From Dongia_B soli (GTDB taxonomy: Bacteria > Pseudomonadota > Alphaproteobacteria > Dongiales > Dongiaceae): a DNA stretch of 64,000 nt. The DNA is taken from assembly GCF_034044715.1 (NCBI RefSeq), contig NZ_JAXCLW010000013.1, positions 8,648 through 72,647 of the forward strand. The letters run 5' to 3'. How positions within the stretch are numbered: position 1 is the stretch's first letter; every line of letters begins with the position of its first letter. The position numbers were made by a program, and so were the translations under genes. Shown piece by piece: positions 26,126-35,610 of the stretch. The notes under the pieces were generated by a model. The model had not been told where the DNA came from. It saw only the letters and a program-made list of their open reading frames with translations, and searched no databases.

Positions 26126-26773
26126 ATGCTTGATCCGGCGCAACTCTGGCCCTTCATCCTCGCCTGCCTGGCGCTCAACCTGACGCCAGGCGCCGATATG
26201 ACCTATGTCATTGCCCGCTCCGCAACCCAGGGGCGTGGGGCCGGCATCGCCGCCAGTTTCGGTATCGCGGCCGGCAGCTTTGTCCACAGCCTGTTCGCCG
26301 CGCTTGGCATTGCCGCCTTATTGCAGCAATCGGCGACCGCCTTCCTGCTGATCAAGATCCTCGGCGCCGGTTATCTGCTCTATCTCGCCTGGAAAGCCTG
26401 GCGCAGCCCGATTACTGCCCCGGCGGCCGGGACTCCCCTACCCCGCATTCCGCTGCTGCGGGTATTCGGCGAGGGACTGCTGACCAATCTCTTCAATCCC
26501 AAGGTCGCGCTGTTCATCCTCGCTTTCCTGCCGCAATTCGTCGATCCACATCGCGGCTCGACGATTTCACAGATTTTGCTGTTGGGCCTGATCTTCAATT
26601 TCGGTGGCACGCTGGTGAACTGCGTGGTCGCCGCTTCGGCCAGCATCACGGCCCGTTTGCTCAGGCAACGCCTGTCGGGAAACCGCCACAGTCTCGGCCG
26701 CTGGCTGAACCGGTTCACCTCGGTGATCTTCGTCGGCCTCGCCTTTCGCCTGGCCTTCGCCGAGCGCCGCTGA
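26126..26773 (+). CDS. LysE/RhtB-family exporter
   Basis: The 215-residue protein has about six hydrophobic segments and the LysE hallmark NLTPGADMTYVIARS in helix 1, followed by GRGAGIAASFGIAAGSF and NLFNPKVALFILAFLPQF. Family members export amino acids or related compounds. The frame is open upstream, but the ATG at 26126 starts at the first helix and follows GGAGAG. The FAD oxidase gene begins 12 bases downstream, so the two are probably an operon acting on related amines or amino acids. Confidence 0.87.
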   Translation: MLDPAQLWPFILACLALNLTPGADMTYVIARSATQGRGAGIAASFGIAAGSFVHSLFAALGIAALLQQSATAFLLIKILGAGYLLYLAWKAWRSPITAPAAGTPLPRIPLLRVFGEGLLTNLFNPKVALFILAFLPQFVDPHRGSTISQILLLGLIFNFGGTLVNCVVAASASITARLLRQRLSGNRHSLGRWLNRFTSVIFVGLAFRLAFAERR

Positions 26774-26785
26774 GGAGAGCTGGCC

Positions 26786-27883
26786 ATGAATATCATCGTC
26801 ATCGGCGCTGGCATCGCAGGTCTCACTACCGCTTTCAATCTCGCCCATCACGGCGCCAATGTGACGCTGATGGAGCAAGGGAACATCCCGCACGACCGGG
26901 CGTCCTCTTTCGATCAGCATCGCATCATCCGCCACTTCTATCCGGATTCGGAGGCCTATGGCCGGCTGGTGGAACAGGCGCTCGCCGCCTGGAACCGGCT
27001 GTGGCGTCGTATCGGGCGGATACATTTCGCCGAAACCGGCGTACTGGCGATCAGCACCGAAGCAGGCGATTGGAGCGATCGCAGCCGCGGCGCCCTGGAG
27101 CGCATCGGCATCGCCTATGAAAGCTGGAGCCAGGCCGACCTGCAAGCGCGCCTGCCGCAGCTTTCCCTGCCGGACCACGCCACGGGGGTTTTCACCCCGA
27201 GCGGCGGCGCGCTTTTTGCCGACCGGATCTGCACCGACCTCGCCCGCAACCTGCGGCACAATGCCGTCGACCTGTTGCCGAAACACCGGGTTGTTGAAAT
27301 CGAGACCGAAACCGGGCGGGTCGTCACCGAAAGCGGCGAGGCCTTCAAGGGCGATCAGATCCTGATCGCCGGCGGCGCCTGGATCGGCAAGGTCGTGCCG
27401 GCTTTGGCCGCGAAAATCACCACCTATCGCCAGGCGGTCCTTTATCTGACGGCGCCGCCGCAATGGGAAGCGGCCTGGCGCCAATCGCCGGTCATCGTCG
27501 ATTTCGGCGGCGCGAGCGGCGCCTATGCGCTACCGCCGGTCAATGGCAGCGATCTGAAAATCGCCGTGCCGGCGCATCGCCGCCTCGGGGATCCTGATAA
27601 AGATAGGTCGCTGGATTTCGACGAGGCAGAGACGATCCTCAACTACCTGCGCGGCGACCTGGTCGATGTCGATCAGTACCGCCAGCTTTATCTCAAAACC
27701 TGTTTCTATACCTTTGCGCCGGAAGATCGCTTTCAACTGCACCGCGAGGGCCGGTTGATCGCCTATAGCGGCTGTTCCGGCCATGGCTTCAAATTCGGCG
27801 CCCTGGCCGGCGAGATGCTGGCCGAAGTCCTGCTCGGCAAAGCAGATGCCGATCAGGTCGGCCGTGTTCTCGGCGGCTACTGA
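26786..27883 (+). CDS. FAD-dependent amine/amino-acid oxidase of the DAO family (sarcosine oxidase-like)
   Basis: The 365-residue protein opens with a Rossmann dinucleotide motif (VIGAGIAGL) and has the DAO fold throughout. The C-terminal segment KTCFYTFAPEDRF resembles the monomeric sarcosine oxidase region where a Cys carries the covalent flavin; here that is Cys306. SGCSGHGFKFG near the end matches the FAD-binding finish of the same group. Likely substrates are secondary amines or N-methyl amino acids, but this is inference. It follows the LysE-type exporter gene by 12 bases with GAGGAG before the ATG. Confidence 0.85.
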   Translation: MNIIVIGAGIAGLTTAFNLAHHGANVTLMEQGNIPHDRASSFDQHRIIRHFYPDSEAYGRLVEQALAAWNRLWRRIGRIHFAETGVLAISTEAGDWSDRSRGALERIGIAYESWSQADLQARLPQLSLPDHATGVFTPSGGALFADRICTDLARNLRHNAVDLLPKHRVVEIETETGRVVTESGEAFKGDQILIAGGAWIGKVVPALAAKITTYRQAVLYLTAPPQWEAAWRQSPVIVDFGGASGAYALPPVNGSDLKIAVPAHRRLGDPDKDRSLDFDEAETILNYLRGDLVDVDQYRQLYLKTCFYTFAPEDRFQLHREGRLIAYSGCSGHGFKFGALAGEMLAEVLLGKADADQVGRVLGGY

Positions 27884-27900
27884 GGGACCGACTGAGACGC

Positions 27901-29289
27901 TTATGCCCGTTTCCAGGTCGTGCCCGAAGGCCCGTCTTCCAGCACGATGCCCTTGGAAAGCAGATCGTCGCGGATGCGGTCGGCCTCGGCGAAGTTCTTC
28001 GACTTTCGCGCGGCCTGACGGGCGGCGATTGCCATTTCGATCGCGGCAGCATCGAGACCGCTCTGATCGAGACCGGCAGTATCTTGGAGCCAGGCGGCGG
28101 GATCCTGCTGCAACAGGCCGAGCAATGCCCCGGCGCCGAGGAGGGCGCTCTTGATCGCGATCTTATCCTGATCGTCACTTGCCTTGTTCAGGCGGTTCAG
28201 CAGCTCATGCAATTCCGAGATCGCCAGCGGCGTGTTGAGGTCATCGGCCAAGGCCGCGACCAGATGATCCGTCGGCACCGGTTCGGCCTTGAGGCCGGCC
28301 ACCTTTTGCAAAGCGCCATAAAAACGGTCGAGGATCGCCTTGGCTTCCTTGATCCCCTCGCGGGTAATGTCGATCGGCTGGCGGTATTGCGCCGAGAGCA
28401 GCGCGAAGCGGATCGCCTCGCCGCGATGCCCCTCTTCCAGCAATTGCCGTACGGTGACGAAGTTGCCGAGCGACTTCGACATCTTTTGGCCGTTCACCTG
28501 CACGAAACCGTTATGCAGCCAGTAGCGCGCAAGATGCGTGGTGCCATGCGCGCAGCGGCTCTGCGCAATCTCATTCTCATGATGCGGGAAGATGAGATCG
28601 ATGCCGCCGCCATGGATATCGAAAATATCTCCCAGGAGATCCCCTGCCATGGCCGAGCATTCGATATGCCAGCCCGGCCGGCCGCGGCCCCAGGGGCTAT
28701 CCCAGCCGACCTGATCCGGCGTGCTGGGCTTCCAGAGCACGAAATCGCCGGCATATTTCTTATAGGGCGCGACCTCGACCCGAGCACCGGCGATCATGTC
28801 GTCCTGGCTGCGGCGCGAGAGCTGGCCATATTCCGGCATCGAGGGCACGTTGAACAGCACATGACCCTCAGCCACATAGGCATGGCCTTTGGCGATCAGC
28901 GTTTCGATCAGCGCGATCATCTGCGCGATATAGGCAGTCGCGCGCGGCTCCTTATCCGGCGGCAGCGCATTCAATGCGCCCATATCCTGATGGAAGGCTT
29001 CGGTGGTGCGTTGCGTCACCTGGGCGATGGTTTCGCCGCTCTTCACCGCCGCCTCCATGATCTTGTCCTCAACATCGGTGATGTTGCGGACATAGGTGAC
29101 ATGCGCCTCGCCATAGACATGGCGCAGCAGGCGCGCGAGCACATCGAAGGCGACGACGGGACGGGCATTGCCGATATGGGCGAAGTCATAGACGGTCGGG
29201 CCGCAGACATACATGCGGACATTCATGGGATCGATCGGCTCGAAGACCTGACGCTCGCGCGTCAGCGTGTTGTAAAGATGAATCGTCAC
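27901..29289 (-). CDS. cysS: Cysteinyl-tRNA synthetase
   Basis: This class I synthetase charges tRNA-Cys. The 462-residue product has the zinc-ligand Cys and HIGH-like motif in MYVCGPTVYDFAHIGNARP (read in two parts), the further zinc ligands in WHIECSAM and the segment HHENEIAQS, and KMSKSLGNF as the KMSKS loop. Length is normal. It follows gltX by 27 bases on the same strand, and converges on the FAD oxidase gene with only 17 bases between the two stops. Confidence 0.97.
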   Translation of the reverse strand: MTIHLYNTLTRERQVFEPIDPMNVRMYVCGPTVYDFAHIGNARPVVAFDVLARLLRHVYGEAHVTYVRNITDVEDKIMEAAVKSGETIAQVTQRTTEAFHQDMGALNALPPDKEPRATAYIAQMIALIETLIAKGHAYVAEGHVLFNVPSMPEYGQLSRRSQDDMIAGARVEVAPYKKYAGDFVLWKPSTPDQVGWDSPWGRGRPGWHIECSAMAGDLLGDIFDIHGGGIDLIFPHHENEIAQSRCAHGTTHLARYWLHNGFVQVNGQKMSKSLGNFVTVRQLLEEGHRGEAIRFALLSAQYRQPIDITREGIKEAKAILDRFYGALQKVAGLKAEPVPTDHLVAALADDLNTPLAISELHELLNRLNKASDDQDKIAIKSALLGAGALLGLLQQDPAAWLQDTAGLDQSGLDAAAIEMAIAARQAARKSKNFAEADRIRDDLLSKGIVLEDGPSGTTWKRA

Positions 29290-29316
29290 CGTTTCGTCCC
29301 TCTTCCCCGATATCTT

Positions 29317-30657
29317 TCAGGCCGTCTCGCCTTTCAGGCGGCGCAAGGCTCGCTCGCGGCCGATCAGCGGCAGCAGCACTTTCAATTCCGGCCCATGATC
29401 CGCTGCCGTCAGCGCCTGACGCAAGGGCATGAAGAGATCCTTGCCCTTGCGGCCGGTTGCCTTCTTCACCTGATCGACCCAGGCATTCCAGGTCGTGCTG
29501 TCCCAGGGCTCCGCCGGCAGCAACTCGGCAGCGGCGGCGGCAAAACCGGCATCGGCGATGACCGGTGTTAGGGCGCCACGGCAGACCTGATGCCACAGCT
29601 TCACATCCTCGACCTTTTCGACATTGGCGCGCGCCGCTTCCCATAGGGCGGCATCGATCTCACCGAGACCGAGAGCGGCGAGATGCGGCTTCGCTTCGTC
29701 GTAAGACAAAGCATGCAGCAACCGGGCATTAAGATGCGCCAGTTCGGCCGGATCGAAACGCGGCGAGGTCTTGCCGAATTTCGAGAGATCGTGATCCGGC
29801 AGCAGCTCTTCGAGATGCGCTGCGGGCCGCACCGGATCGCCGGTGCCGATATGGGCGAGATAGCTGTTGATCGACATCGGCTCCAACCCCTCGTCGCGCA
29901 ACTGGCCGATCGAGAGCGAGCCAAGGCGTTTCGAGAGGCCCTCGCCCGCCGCATCCACCAAGAGCGGTAGGTGAGCGAATTCGGGCGCCGCCGCACCCAG
30001 AGCCTCGAAGATCTGAATTTGCGTGCCGGTATTGGTCACGTGATCGTTGCCGCGGATGATATGGGTGATGCCGAAATCGATGTCGTCGACCACCGAGGTC
30101 AAGGTGTAGAGATAGGTGCCGTTGGTGCGGACCAGGACCGGATCCGACTGGCTGGTCTCGTCGACATGCTGGGGGCCGCGCACGAGATCGTTCCAGTTGA
30201 CCAGCCGGCCTTCCAGCTTGAAGCGCCAATAGGGCTGGATGCCCTGGGCTTCCAACCTGGCGCGGTCTTCCGCTGTCAGTTTGAGCGCAGCGCGGTCATA
30301 GATCGGCGGCCTGCCCTGCTGCAGCTGAACCTTGCGGCGCAGCTGCAATTCCTCGGCGCTTTCGTAGCAGGGATAGAGCCGACCGTTCGCCTTCAGTTTT
30401 TCCGCCGCCGCATCGTAGCGGGTGAGGCGCTCGGTCTGGCGGTCGAAGCTGTCCCAGGTAAGCCCAAGCCATTTGAGGTCGGTTTCGATCGCCGCGGCGA
30501 ATTCGGCCGTCGAGCGTTCGAGATCGGTATCGTCCAGGCGGAGCTGGAACTGACCGCCTCGCTTCTTCGCGAAGAGCCAGTTGTTCAGCGCGATATAGAT
30601 ATTACCGACATGCAACCGGCCGGTCGGGCTCGGCGCAAAACGTACGCGTACGCTCAT
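29317..30657 (-). CDS. gltX: Glutamyl-tRNA synthetase
   Basis: The 446-residue class Ic synthetase has the N-terminal signature RFAPSPTGRLHVGN, with HVGN in place of HIGH, and LSKRLGS as its KMSKS loop. The long helical C-terminus is normal for GltX. Alphaproteobacteria commonly carry two gltX genes, one of which can charge tRNA-Gln with Glu for later amidation; which type this is cannot be told by eye. It follows nadE by 12 bases and precedes cysS by 27, suggesting one transcript nadE-gltX-cysS. Confidence 0.93.
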   Translation of the reverse strand: MSVRVRFAPSPTGRLHVGNIYIALNNWLFAKKRGGQFQLRLDDTDLERSTAEFAAAIETDLKWLGLTWDSFDRQTERLTRYDAAAEKLKANGRLYPCYESAEELQLRRKVQLQQGRPPIYDRAALKLTAEDRARLEAQGIQPYWRFKLEGRLVNWNDLVRGPQHVDETSQSDPVLVRTNGTYLYTLTSVVDDIDFGITHIIRGNDHVTNTGTQIQIFEALGAAAPEFAHLPLLVDAAGEGLSKRLGSLSIGQLRDEGLEPMSINSYLAHIGTGDPVRPAAHLEELLPDHDLSKFGKTSPRFDPAELAHLNARLLHALSYDEAKPHLAALGLGEIDAALWEAARANVEKVEDVKLWHQVCRGALTPVIADAGFAAAAAELLPAEPWDSTTWNAWVDQVKKATGRKGKDLFMPLRQALTAADHGPELKVLLPLIGRERALRRLKGETA

Positions 30658-30669
30658 AACGATATCCGC

Positions 30670-32358
30670 CTATTCTCCACGATAGCGGTTGGTGATCGGG
30701 TAACGCCGATCCTTGGCAAAGCTGCGCCGGCCGATCCTGACGCCGGGCGCCGATTGCTGCCGCTTATACTCCGCGAGGTCCACCATGCGCCAGACCCGCG
30801 CCACCAGCGCCCGGTCGTGCCCGCGCGCCGCCACCTCGTCGATCGAGAGATCCTGTTCGATCAACCCATCCAGGATATCATCCAACGCCTCGTAAGGCGG
30901 CAGCGTGTCCTGGTCTGTCTGGTTCGGTTTCAGCTCGGCCGAGGGCGGCTTGGTGATGACACGTTCCGGCATGACCGCGCCGTCAGGGCCCAAAGCATCT
31001 TTCGGCCGCTGCGCATTGCGCCAGCGGCAAAGATCGAAGACGGTGGTCTTGTAGATGTCCTTCAGCACCGAATAGCCGCCGCACATATCGCCATACAGCG
31101 TGGCATAACCGCAGGCCACTTCGGATTTGTTGCCAGTGGTGAGCAGCAGGCCACCGAATTTGTTCGAGAGCGCCATCAAGGTGACGCCCCTGGCACGCGA
31201 CTGAATGTTCTCTTCGGTCGTGTCGGCGGCCTTGCCGGCGAAAAGCGGCTTCAGCATCGTCTCGAATGCTTGCATCGCCGGCTCGATCGACACGATGTCA
31301 TAGGCGATGCCGAGCAGCTTGGCGCAAGCCGCTGCATCATCCAGGCTTTCTTGCGACGTATAGGGTGACGGCATCATCACCGCACGGACCTTATCGGCGC
31401 CCAAAGCATCCACCGCCACTGCAGCGGTCAAAGCGGAATCGATCCCGCCGGAAAGCCCCAGCAGCACGCTGGCAAAGCCGTTCTTCACCACATAATCCTT
31501 GAGGCCGAGCACCATCGCCTCATAGATCTGTCCCAGGCGGTCCGGCAATTCGGCGACCTTGCAAGGAGCGCATTGCCAGCCATCGGCACCGCGTGTCCAG
31601 TCTGTGACCACGACCGCCTCGCGGAACATCGGCAATTGGCAGCGCAGCTCGTCACCGAGGCCGAGCACGAAGGAACCGCCGTCGAAGACCTGATCGTCCT
31701 GTCCGCCCACTTGGTTCAGATAGACGATCGGCAGATTGTTCTCCGCCTGGCGGCGGCGTGCGTGGGTCCGGCGCGCTTCCATCTTGCCGGTCTCGAAAGG
31801 CGAGGCATTGATGGAAAGTAAAATCTCGGTGCCGGATTCCGCCAGGCATTCGGTAACGTCGGGAAACCAGAAATCCTCGCAGATCGGTGTGCCGATCCGT
31901 ACGCCCTTTACATTGAACGGCCCCTGCAGCGGTCCCTGCCTGAAGACCCGCTTTTCATCGAAGACTTCGTAATTCGGTAATTCATGCTTGAAGCGGCTGG
32001 CCTCGATCCGGCCATTGGCGAGGAGGAAGGCACCGTTATAGATGCCCGGCGCGGCCTGGCCGCTGCCGTTGTCATCGGATTTCTGGAGCCAAGGCGAACC
32101 TACGATCATGGCCGGACCGCCATCGGCGGTATCCTTGGCGAGTTCCAGCAGATGCTTACGGCAAGCATCGAGGAACGAGGGTTTGAGGGCGAGATCCTCG
32201 ATCTGGTAGCCGGAGAGCACCATTTCGGTGAACAGGACCAGATCGGAATCACCTTCGGCCGCTTTGGCGCGCGCCTGGCGGATCTTCGCCAAATTTCCCT
32301 TGAGATCGCCGACCGTAGGGTTGAGCTGCGCCAGGGCGATCTTCAATTTGTCCGTCAT
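30670..32358 (-). CDS. nadE: Glutamine-dependent NAD+ synthetase
   Basis: The 562-residue protein fuses an N-terminal nitrilase-type glutaminase (residues 1-270, with ELPNYEVFDEKRVF and the nucleophile segment PICEDFW) to a C-terminal NAD synthetase domain (from about 290) whose PP-loop reads LLGLSGGIDSALTA. It amidates deamido-NAD to NAD+ using glutamine. TTGNKSEVACGY is another signature. A nicotinate phosphoribosyltransferase gene lies 1.6 kb upstream in the same direction, so NAD genes are grouped here. Confidence 0.95.
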   Translation of the reverse strand: MTDKLKIALAQLNPTVGDLKGNLAKIRQARAKAAEGDSDLVLFTEMVLSGYQIEDLALKPSFLDACRKHLLELAKDTADGGPAMIVGSPWLQKSDDNGSGQAAPGIYNGAFLLANGRIEASRFKHELPNYEVFDEKRVFRQGPLQGPFNVKGVRIGTPICEDFWFPDVTECLAESGTEILLSINASPFETGKMEARRTHARRRQAENNLPIVYLNQVGGQDDQVFDGGSFVLGLGDELRCQLPMFREAVVVTDWTRGADGWQCAPCKVAELPDRLGQIYEAMVLGLKDYVVKNGFASVLLGLSGGIDSALTAAVAVDALGADKVRAVMMPSPYTSQESLDDAAACAKLLGIAYDIVSIEPAMQAFETMLKPLFAGKAADTTEENIQSRARGVTLMALSNKFGGLLLTTGNKSEVACGYATLYGDMCGGYSVLKDIYKTTVFDLCRWRNAQRPKDALGPDGAVMPERVITKPPSAELKPNQTDQDTLPPYEALDDILDGLIEQDLSIDEVAARGHDRALVARVWRMVDLAEYKRQQSAPGVRIGRRSFAKDRRYPITNRYRGE

Positions 32359-32396
32359 GATGGCCGTATTCCTTTCCGTCCGGCAACTTAGCCGAG

Positions 32397-32408
32397 CTTA
32401 ACGTTAAG
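32397..32408. promoter_or_regulatory. 12-bp perfect palindrome between nadE and a divergent small gene
   Basis: CTTAACGTTAAG is a perfect palindrome in the 111-base divergent spacer, 39 bases upstream of the nadE start and 62 upstream of the exported-protein gene. It could be an operator. It does not match an NAD-regulator site I can recall. Confidence 0.25.
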
Positions 32409-32469
32409 TCAACTTTAGCCGATCGGGGATATAGGTTAGGAATATTCAGACCCGACAGGAGCCTGCATC

Positions 32470-32796
32470 ATGATCAACCGGCGCCGCATTATCCTGCCCG
32501 CCATCGCCGCTCTTTGGACCGTTTCGGGCTTGGGTGCCAGCCCGGCCCTCGCGCAGGAAGCCGTGCCCCAGATGCCGGCCGATGCACCGGTCCTGGCGCC
32601 GATCAGCCAGCGTTTCGTGCTGATGGTGCTGGACCAGCCTGACCGTAACATCAACCTCGGCAGTTCCAGGATCAACATGATGTATGACACCAAGACCGGC
32701 CGGTCCTGGGTGCTGCAATATACCAGCAAGCCGAACAGCAATCAGCAGGGCTTCGTCTGGGTCGAGGTCCCCTACGCCGCGCCGCCACGCCAGTAG
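32470..32796 (+). CDS. Small exported protein of unknown function
   Basis: The 108-residue product has a clear Sec-type signal: MINRRR, a hydrophobic stretch, and a likely ALAQ cleavage at residues 26-29. The mature part of about 80 residues contains FVLMVLDQPDRNINLG and RSWVLQYTSK, with no Cys and a Pro-rich end. I recognise no family. AGGAG lies about eight bases before the ATG. It sits alone on the plus strand between nadE and the nicotinate phosphoribosyltransferase gene. Confidence 0.7.
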   Translation: MINRRRIILPAIAALWTVSGLGASPALAQEAVPQMPADAPVLAPISQRFVLMVLDQPDRNINLGSSRINMMYDTKTGRSWVLQYTSKPNSNQQGFVWVEVPYAAPPRQ

Positions 32797-32813
32797 GCCA
32801 CGGCAGAGAAGGT

Positions 32814-34004
32814 TTATTTCGGGAACAGGAATTCGCGGCCGACCTTCACGCGCTTGATGCCGTTATATTCGATGATATCGGCAGTGGCGTAGGTTTCGGT
32901 CCAGCGCTGCGGCAGGAAGGATCCTGTCCCGATCACATCGATGGGCGTATTGGCTTCCGCCATCACCTTGCATTTTGCCGGGTCAAAGCCCGAGGAAGCG
33001 ACGATGCCGACCTTCCGGAAACCGGCATCGTCCAGCGCATCGCGCATATACCAGATCGCCGCCGCGGAAACACCGGCGCCGACCAGATGACGCAATTCCG
33101 TCTCGTTGCGGTAACCGCGGATCGCTTCCGGCACATGCCGTTCCAGCACGGCATAGGAGACCGTGGGATCGACCCCTTCGATGAAACGGCTGCCCGGCGT
33201 ATCGATCCGCACCGAAAGCTTGCCTTGCGCCGCCAGCGCCGGGAAACGGCGGCAAACGGCGAGCGCATCGGTGACCTCGCGGGCGAAATAATCCACCAGC
33301 ACCGTGATCGGCTGATCGGGAAAGGTGTCGTGGAACATCTCGGCGGCGCGCAGGGTCGAGCCGGCATAGCCGATCAAGGCATGGGGCATGGTGCCAAGCG
33401 CCTGCTCGCGGCCAAAATAATGCGCCGTGGCGGCCGTGGCATTGCCGATGAAACCCTTGGCCCCACCTTTACGCACGGCCCGTTCGGAGCCGACGCTGGC
33501 CGCATAGGCCATCAATTCCGCCATTTCCAAACCGGCGCAATGGCGCGCATCCATGGCGATGAATGCGACATTGGGCAGGTCGGTGCACATCGTATAGGCG
33601 TTGAAGGCCGCCACGCAGGCGGGGCCCAGTTTCTGCAGGAACAGGGTTTCGAGATCGGACAGATGAACCAGCGAGCCACGCAGATAGAGAATCGGCTCGC
33701 CAGCACCCACCCATTTACCTTCGGTATAGACCAGGTCGATATCGAATTTGGTGCCGCGCTCGGCAGCGACCTTATGCAGCCAGTCGATCGCCAGACGCGG
33801 CGCCGAAACCACCGGGCGGCGCATGAAGACCGCGTAGGTGACGCGGGTGTCGCCGAATTTCTCGACGACCGCTTTGGTTTTCAGGAAATACTGATCGGTC
33901 CAGGCCGCGATATGATCCGAGGCCGGTCCGGCCGCAGGAGATTTGCACGTTGCCGCGCCGCCGATCGTCTTATCCGTCGTGGTGCCGTCAGCGCCCGCCG
34001 TCAT
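32814..34004 (-). CDS. pncB: Nicotinate phosphoribosyltransferase family protein
   Basis: The 396-residue protein matches the NAPRTase family: TDQYFLKTKAVVEKFGD at the N-terminus, GPACVAAFNAYTMCTDLPN, GAKGFIGNATAATAHYFG, and a C-terminal SSGFDPAKCKVM and DVIGTGSFLP. NAPRTases make nicotinate mononucleotide from nicotinate and PRPP in NAD salvage. The first 28 residues are a non-conserved, low-complexity extension, and a later start is possible. Proximity to nadE supports a role in NAD supply. The exact substrate within the family is inferred. Confidence 0.85.
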   Translation of the reverse strand: MTAGADGTTTDKTIGGAATCKSPAAGPASDHIAAWTDQYFLKTKAVVEKFGDTRVTYAVFMRRPVVSAPRLAIDWLHKVAAERGTKFDIDLVYTEGKWVGAGEPILYLRGSLVHLSDLETLFLQKLGPACVAAFNAYTMCTDLPNVAFIAMDARHCAGLEMAELMAYAASVGSERAVRKGGAKGFIGNATAATAHYFGREQALGTMPHALIGYAGSTLRAAEMFHDTFPDQPITVLVDYFAREVTDALAVCRRFPALAAQGKLSVRIDTPGSRFIEGVDPTVSYAVLERHVPEAIRGYRNETELRHLVGAGVSAAAIWYMRDALDDAGFRKVGIVASSGFDPAKCKVMAEANTPIDVIGTGSFLPQRWTETYATADIIEYNGIKRVKVGREFLFPK

Positions 34005-34042
34005 TATCGTTCTCCGTCACCGGCCTGTCGCTCTGATGATGG

Positions 34043-34070
34043 CTGGCGGCGGGTCGCATACCGCCGCCAG
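34043..34070 (-). terminator. Stem-loop downstream of the DAHP synthase gene
   Basis: CTGGCGGCGG (34043-34052) and CCGCCGCCAG (34061-34070) form a perfect 10-bp stem with an eight-base loop, 16 bases after the stop at 34086. No T-run follows, so it may be a Rho-assisted terminator or a 3'-end stabiliser. Confidence 0.45.
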
Positions 34071-34085
34071 TACACGACCGAAGTC

Positions 34086-35468
34086 TCAGGAAGCTTCGGC
34101 GATCTTGTTGCCGTGCGACAGGCGCTCCGCCTTCAGCTGCTCGGCAATGAGGAAAGCCAGTTCCAGCGCTTGGCTGGCATTCAGGCGCGGATCGCAATGA
34201 GTGTGATAACGATCCGCGAGCGCATCCTCGGTAACCGCCTTGGCGCCGCCGATGCATTCGGTGACGTCCTGGCCGGTCATTTCGAAATGCACGCCGCCCG
34301 CATGCGTGCCTTCGGCCGCATGCACAGCGAAGAAACCACGGACTTCGGCCAGGATCCGGTCGAACGGCCGGGTCTTGTAGCCGGTCGAGGACTTGATCGT
34401 GTTGCCATGCATCGGATCGCAGGACCAGACGACCTTCGCGCCATGGCGCTGCACCGCGCGCAGCAGGGGCGGGAATTTCTGCTCCACCTTGTCATGGCCC
34501 ATCCGGACGATCAGCGTGAGACGCCCCGGAATGTTCTGCGGGTTGAGGATGTCGATCAGGCGCAACAGCTCATCCGGATCCATGCTCGGCCCGCATTTCA
34601 TGCCGATCGGGTTGTTGACGCCGCGCATATATTCGATATGCGCGCTGTCCGGCTGGCGGGTCCGGTCGCCGATCCACAGCATATGGGCGGAGCAGCCATA
34701 CCACTTGCCGGTCAGGCTATCGACCCGCGTCAGCGCCTGCTCGTAATTCAGCAGCAGGGCTTCGTGGCTGGTGAAGAAATCCGTCTCGCGGATCTGCGGC
34801 ACGGTTTCCGAGGTGATGCCGCAAGCCGCCATGAAATCCAGCGTTTCGGACAGGCGGTCGGCCAGCTCCTTGTAGCGATGGCCGAGCGGGCTGTCGGCGA
34901 CGAAATCGAGATTCCAGCGATGCACCTTGTGCAGATCGGCAAAACCGCCCTGGGCGAAAGCACGCAACAGGTTCAACGTCGCCGCCGACTGGTTGTAGCT
35001 TTGCACCAGACGCTCGGGATCGGGCACGCGGGCTTCGGTGGTGAAGTCGATACCGTTGATGATATCGCCGCGATAGCTCGGCAACTCGACACCATTGATG
35101 GTCTCGGTCGGCGCCGAACGCGGTTTGGCGAACTGGCCGGCCATGCGGCCCACCTTCACAACCGGCAAAGCGGCGCCGAAAGTCAGCACAACTGCCATCT
35201 GCAACAGGACGCGGAAGGTATCGCGAATGTTGTTGGCGCTGAATTCGGCAAAGCTCTCGGCGCAATCGCCACCCTGGAGAAGGAAGGCCTTGCCTTCCGC
35301 GACATCGCCCAGCGCCTCGGTCAGACGCCGCGCTTCGCCGGCAAAAACCAGCGGGGGAAAACTGCGCAAACGCTCTTCCACCGATAGCAACTTGCCCGCA
35401 TCCGGGTATTCCGGCACCTGGCTGATCGGCTTGCCGCGCCAGCTTTCCGGAGACCACTTCGCCGTCAT
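34086..35468 (-). CDS. 3-deoxy-7-phosphoheptulonate (DAHP) synthase, class II
   Basis: This enzyme condenses PEP and erythrose 4-phosphate at the entry to the shikimate pathway. The 460-residue class II type shows KWSPESWRGKPISQVPEYPD, FLLQGGDCAESF with the metal-ligand Cys, WNLDFV, and the C-terminal CDPMHGNTIKSSTGYKTR and HTHCDPRLNASQALE segments. Class II enzymes are usual in alphaproteobacteria. GAGGAACG precedes the ATG at 35468; an in-frame ATG at 35486 is an alternative. It follows gor on the same strand. Confidence 0.93.
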   Translation of the reverse strand: MTAKWSPESWRGKPISQVPEYPDAGKLLSVEERLRSFPPLVFAGEARRLTEALGDVAEGKAFLLQGGDCAESFAEFSANNIRDTFRVLLQMAVVLTFGAALPVVKVGRMAGQFAKPRSAPTETINGVELPSYRGDIINGIDFTTEARVPDPERLVQSYNQSAATLNLLRAFAQGGFADLHKVHRWNLDFVADSPLGHRYKELADRLSETLDFMAACGITSETVPQIRETDFFTSHEALLLNYEQALTRVDSLTGKWYGCSAHMLWIGDRTRQPDSAHIEYMRGVNNPIGMKCGPSMDPDELLRLIDILNPQNIPGRLTLIVRMGHDKVEQKFPPLLRAVQRHGAKVVWSCDPMHGNTIKSSTGYKTRPFDRILAEVRGFFAVHAAEGTHAGGVHFEMTGQDVTECIGGAKAVTEDALADRYHTHCDPRLNASQALELAFLIAEQLKAERLSHGNKIAEAS

Positions 35469-35610
35469 TTCTCGTTCCTCACTCATCTGCGCAACCCCCG
35501 TTACGCCGCATTTCCGGGTATACGCCCGATTTTCGGGTGTTTCAATGCATCGAACCCATAGGTTAATGCAGCCCGGGCCAGCGTAACTAACGGGTACGCG
35601 GGCTTTCCTG

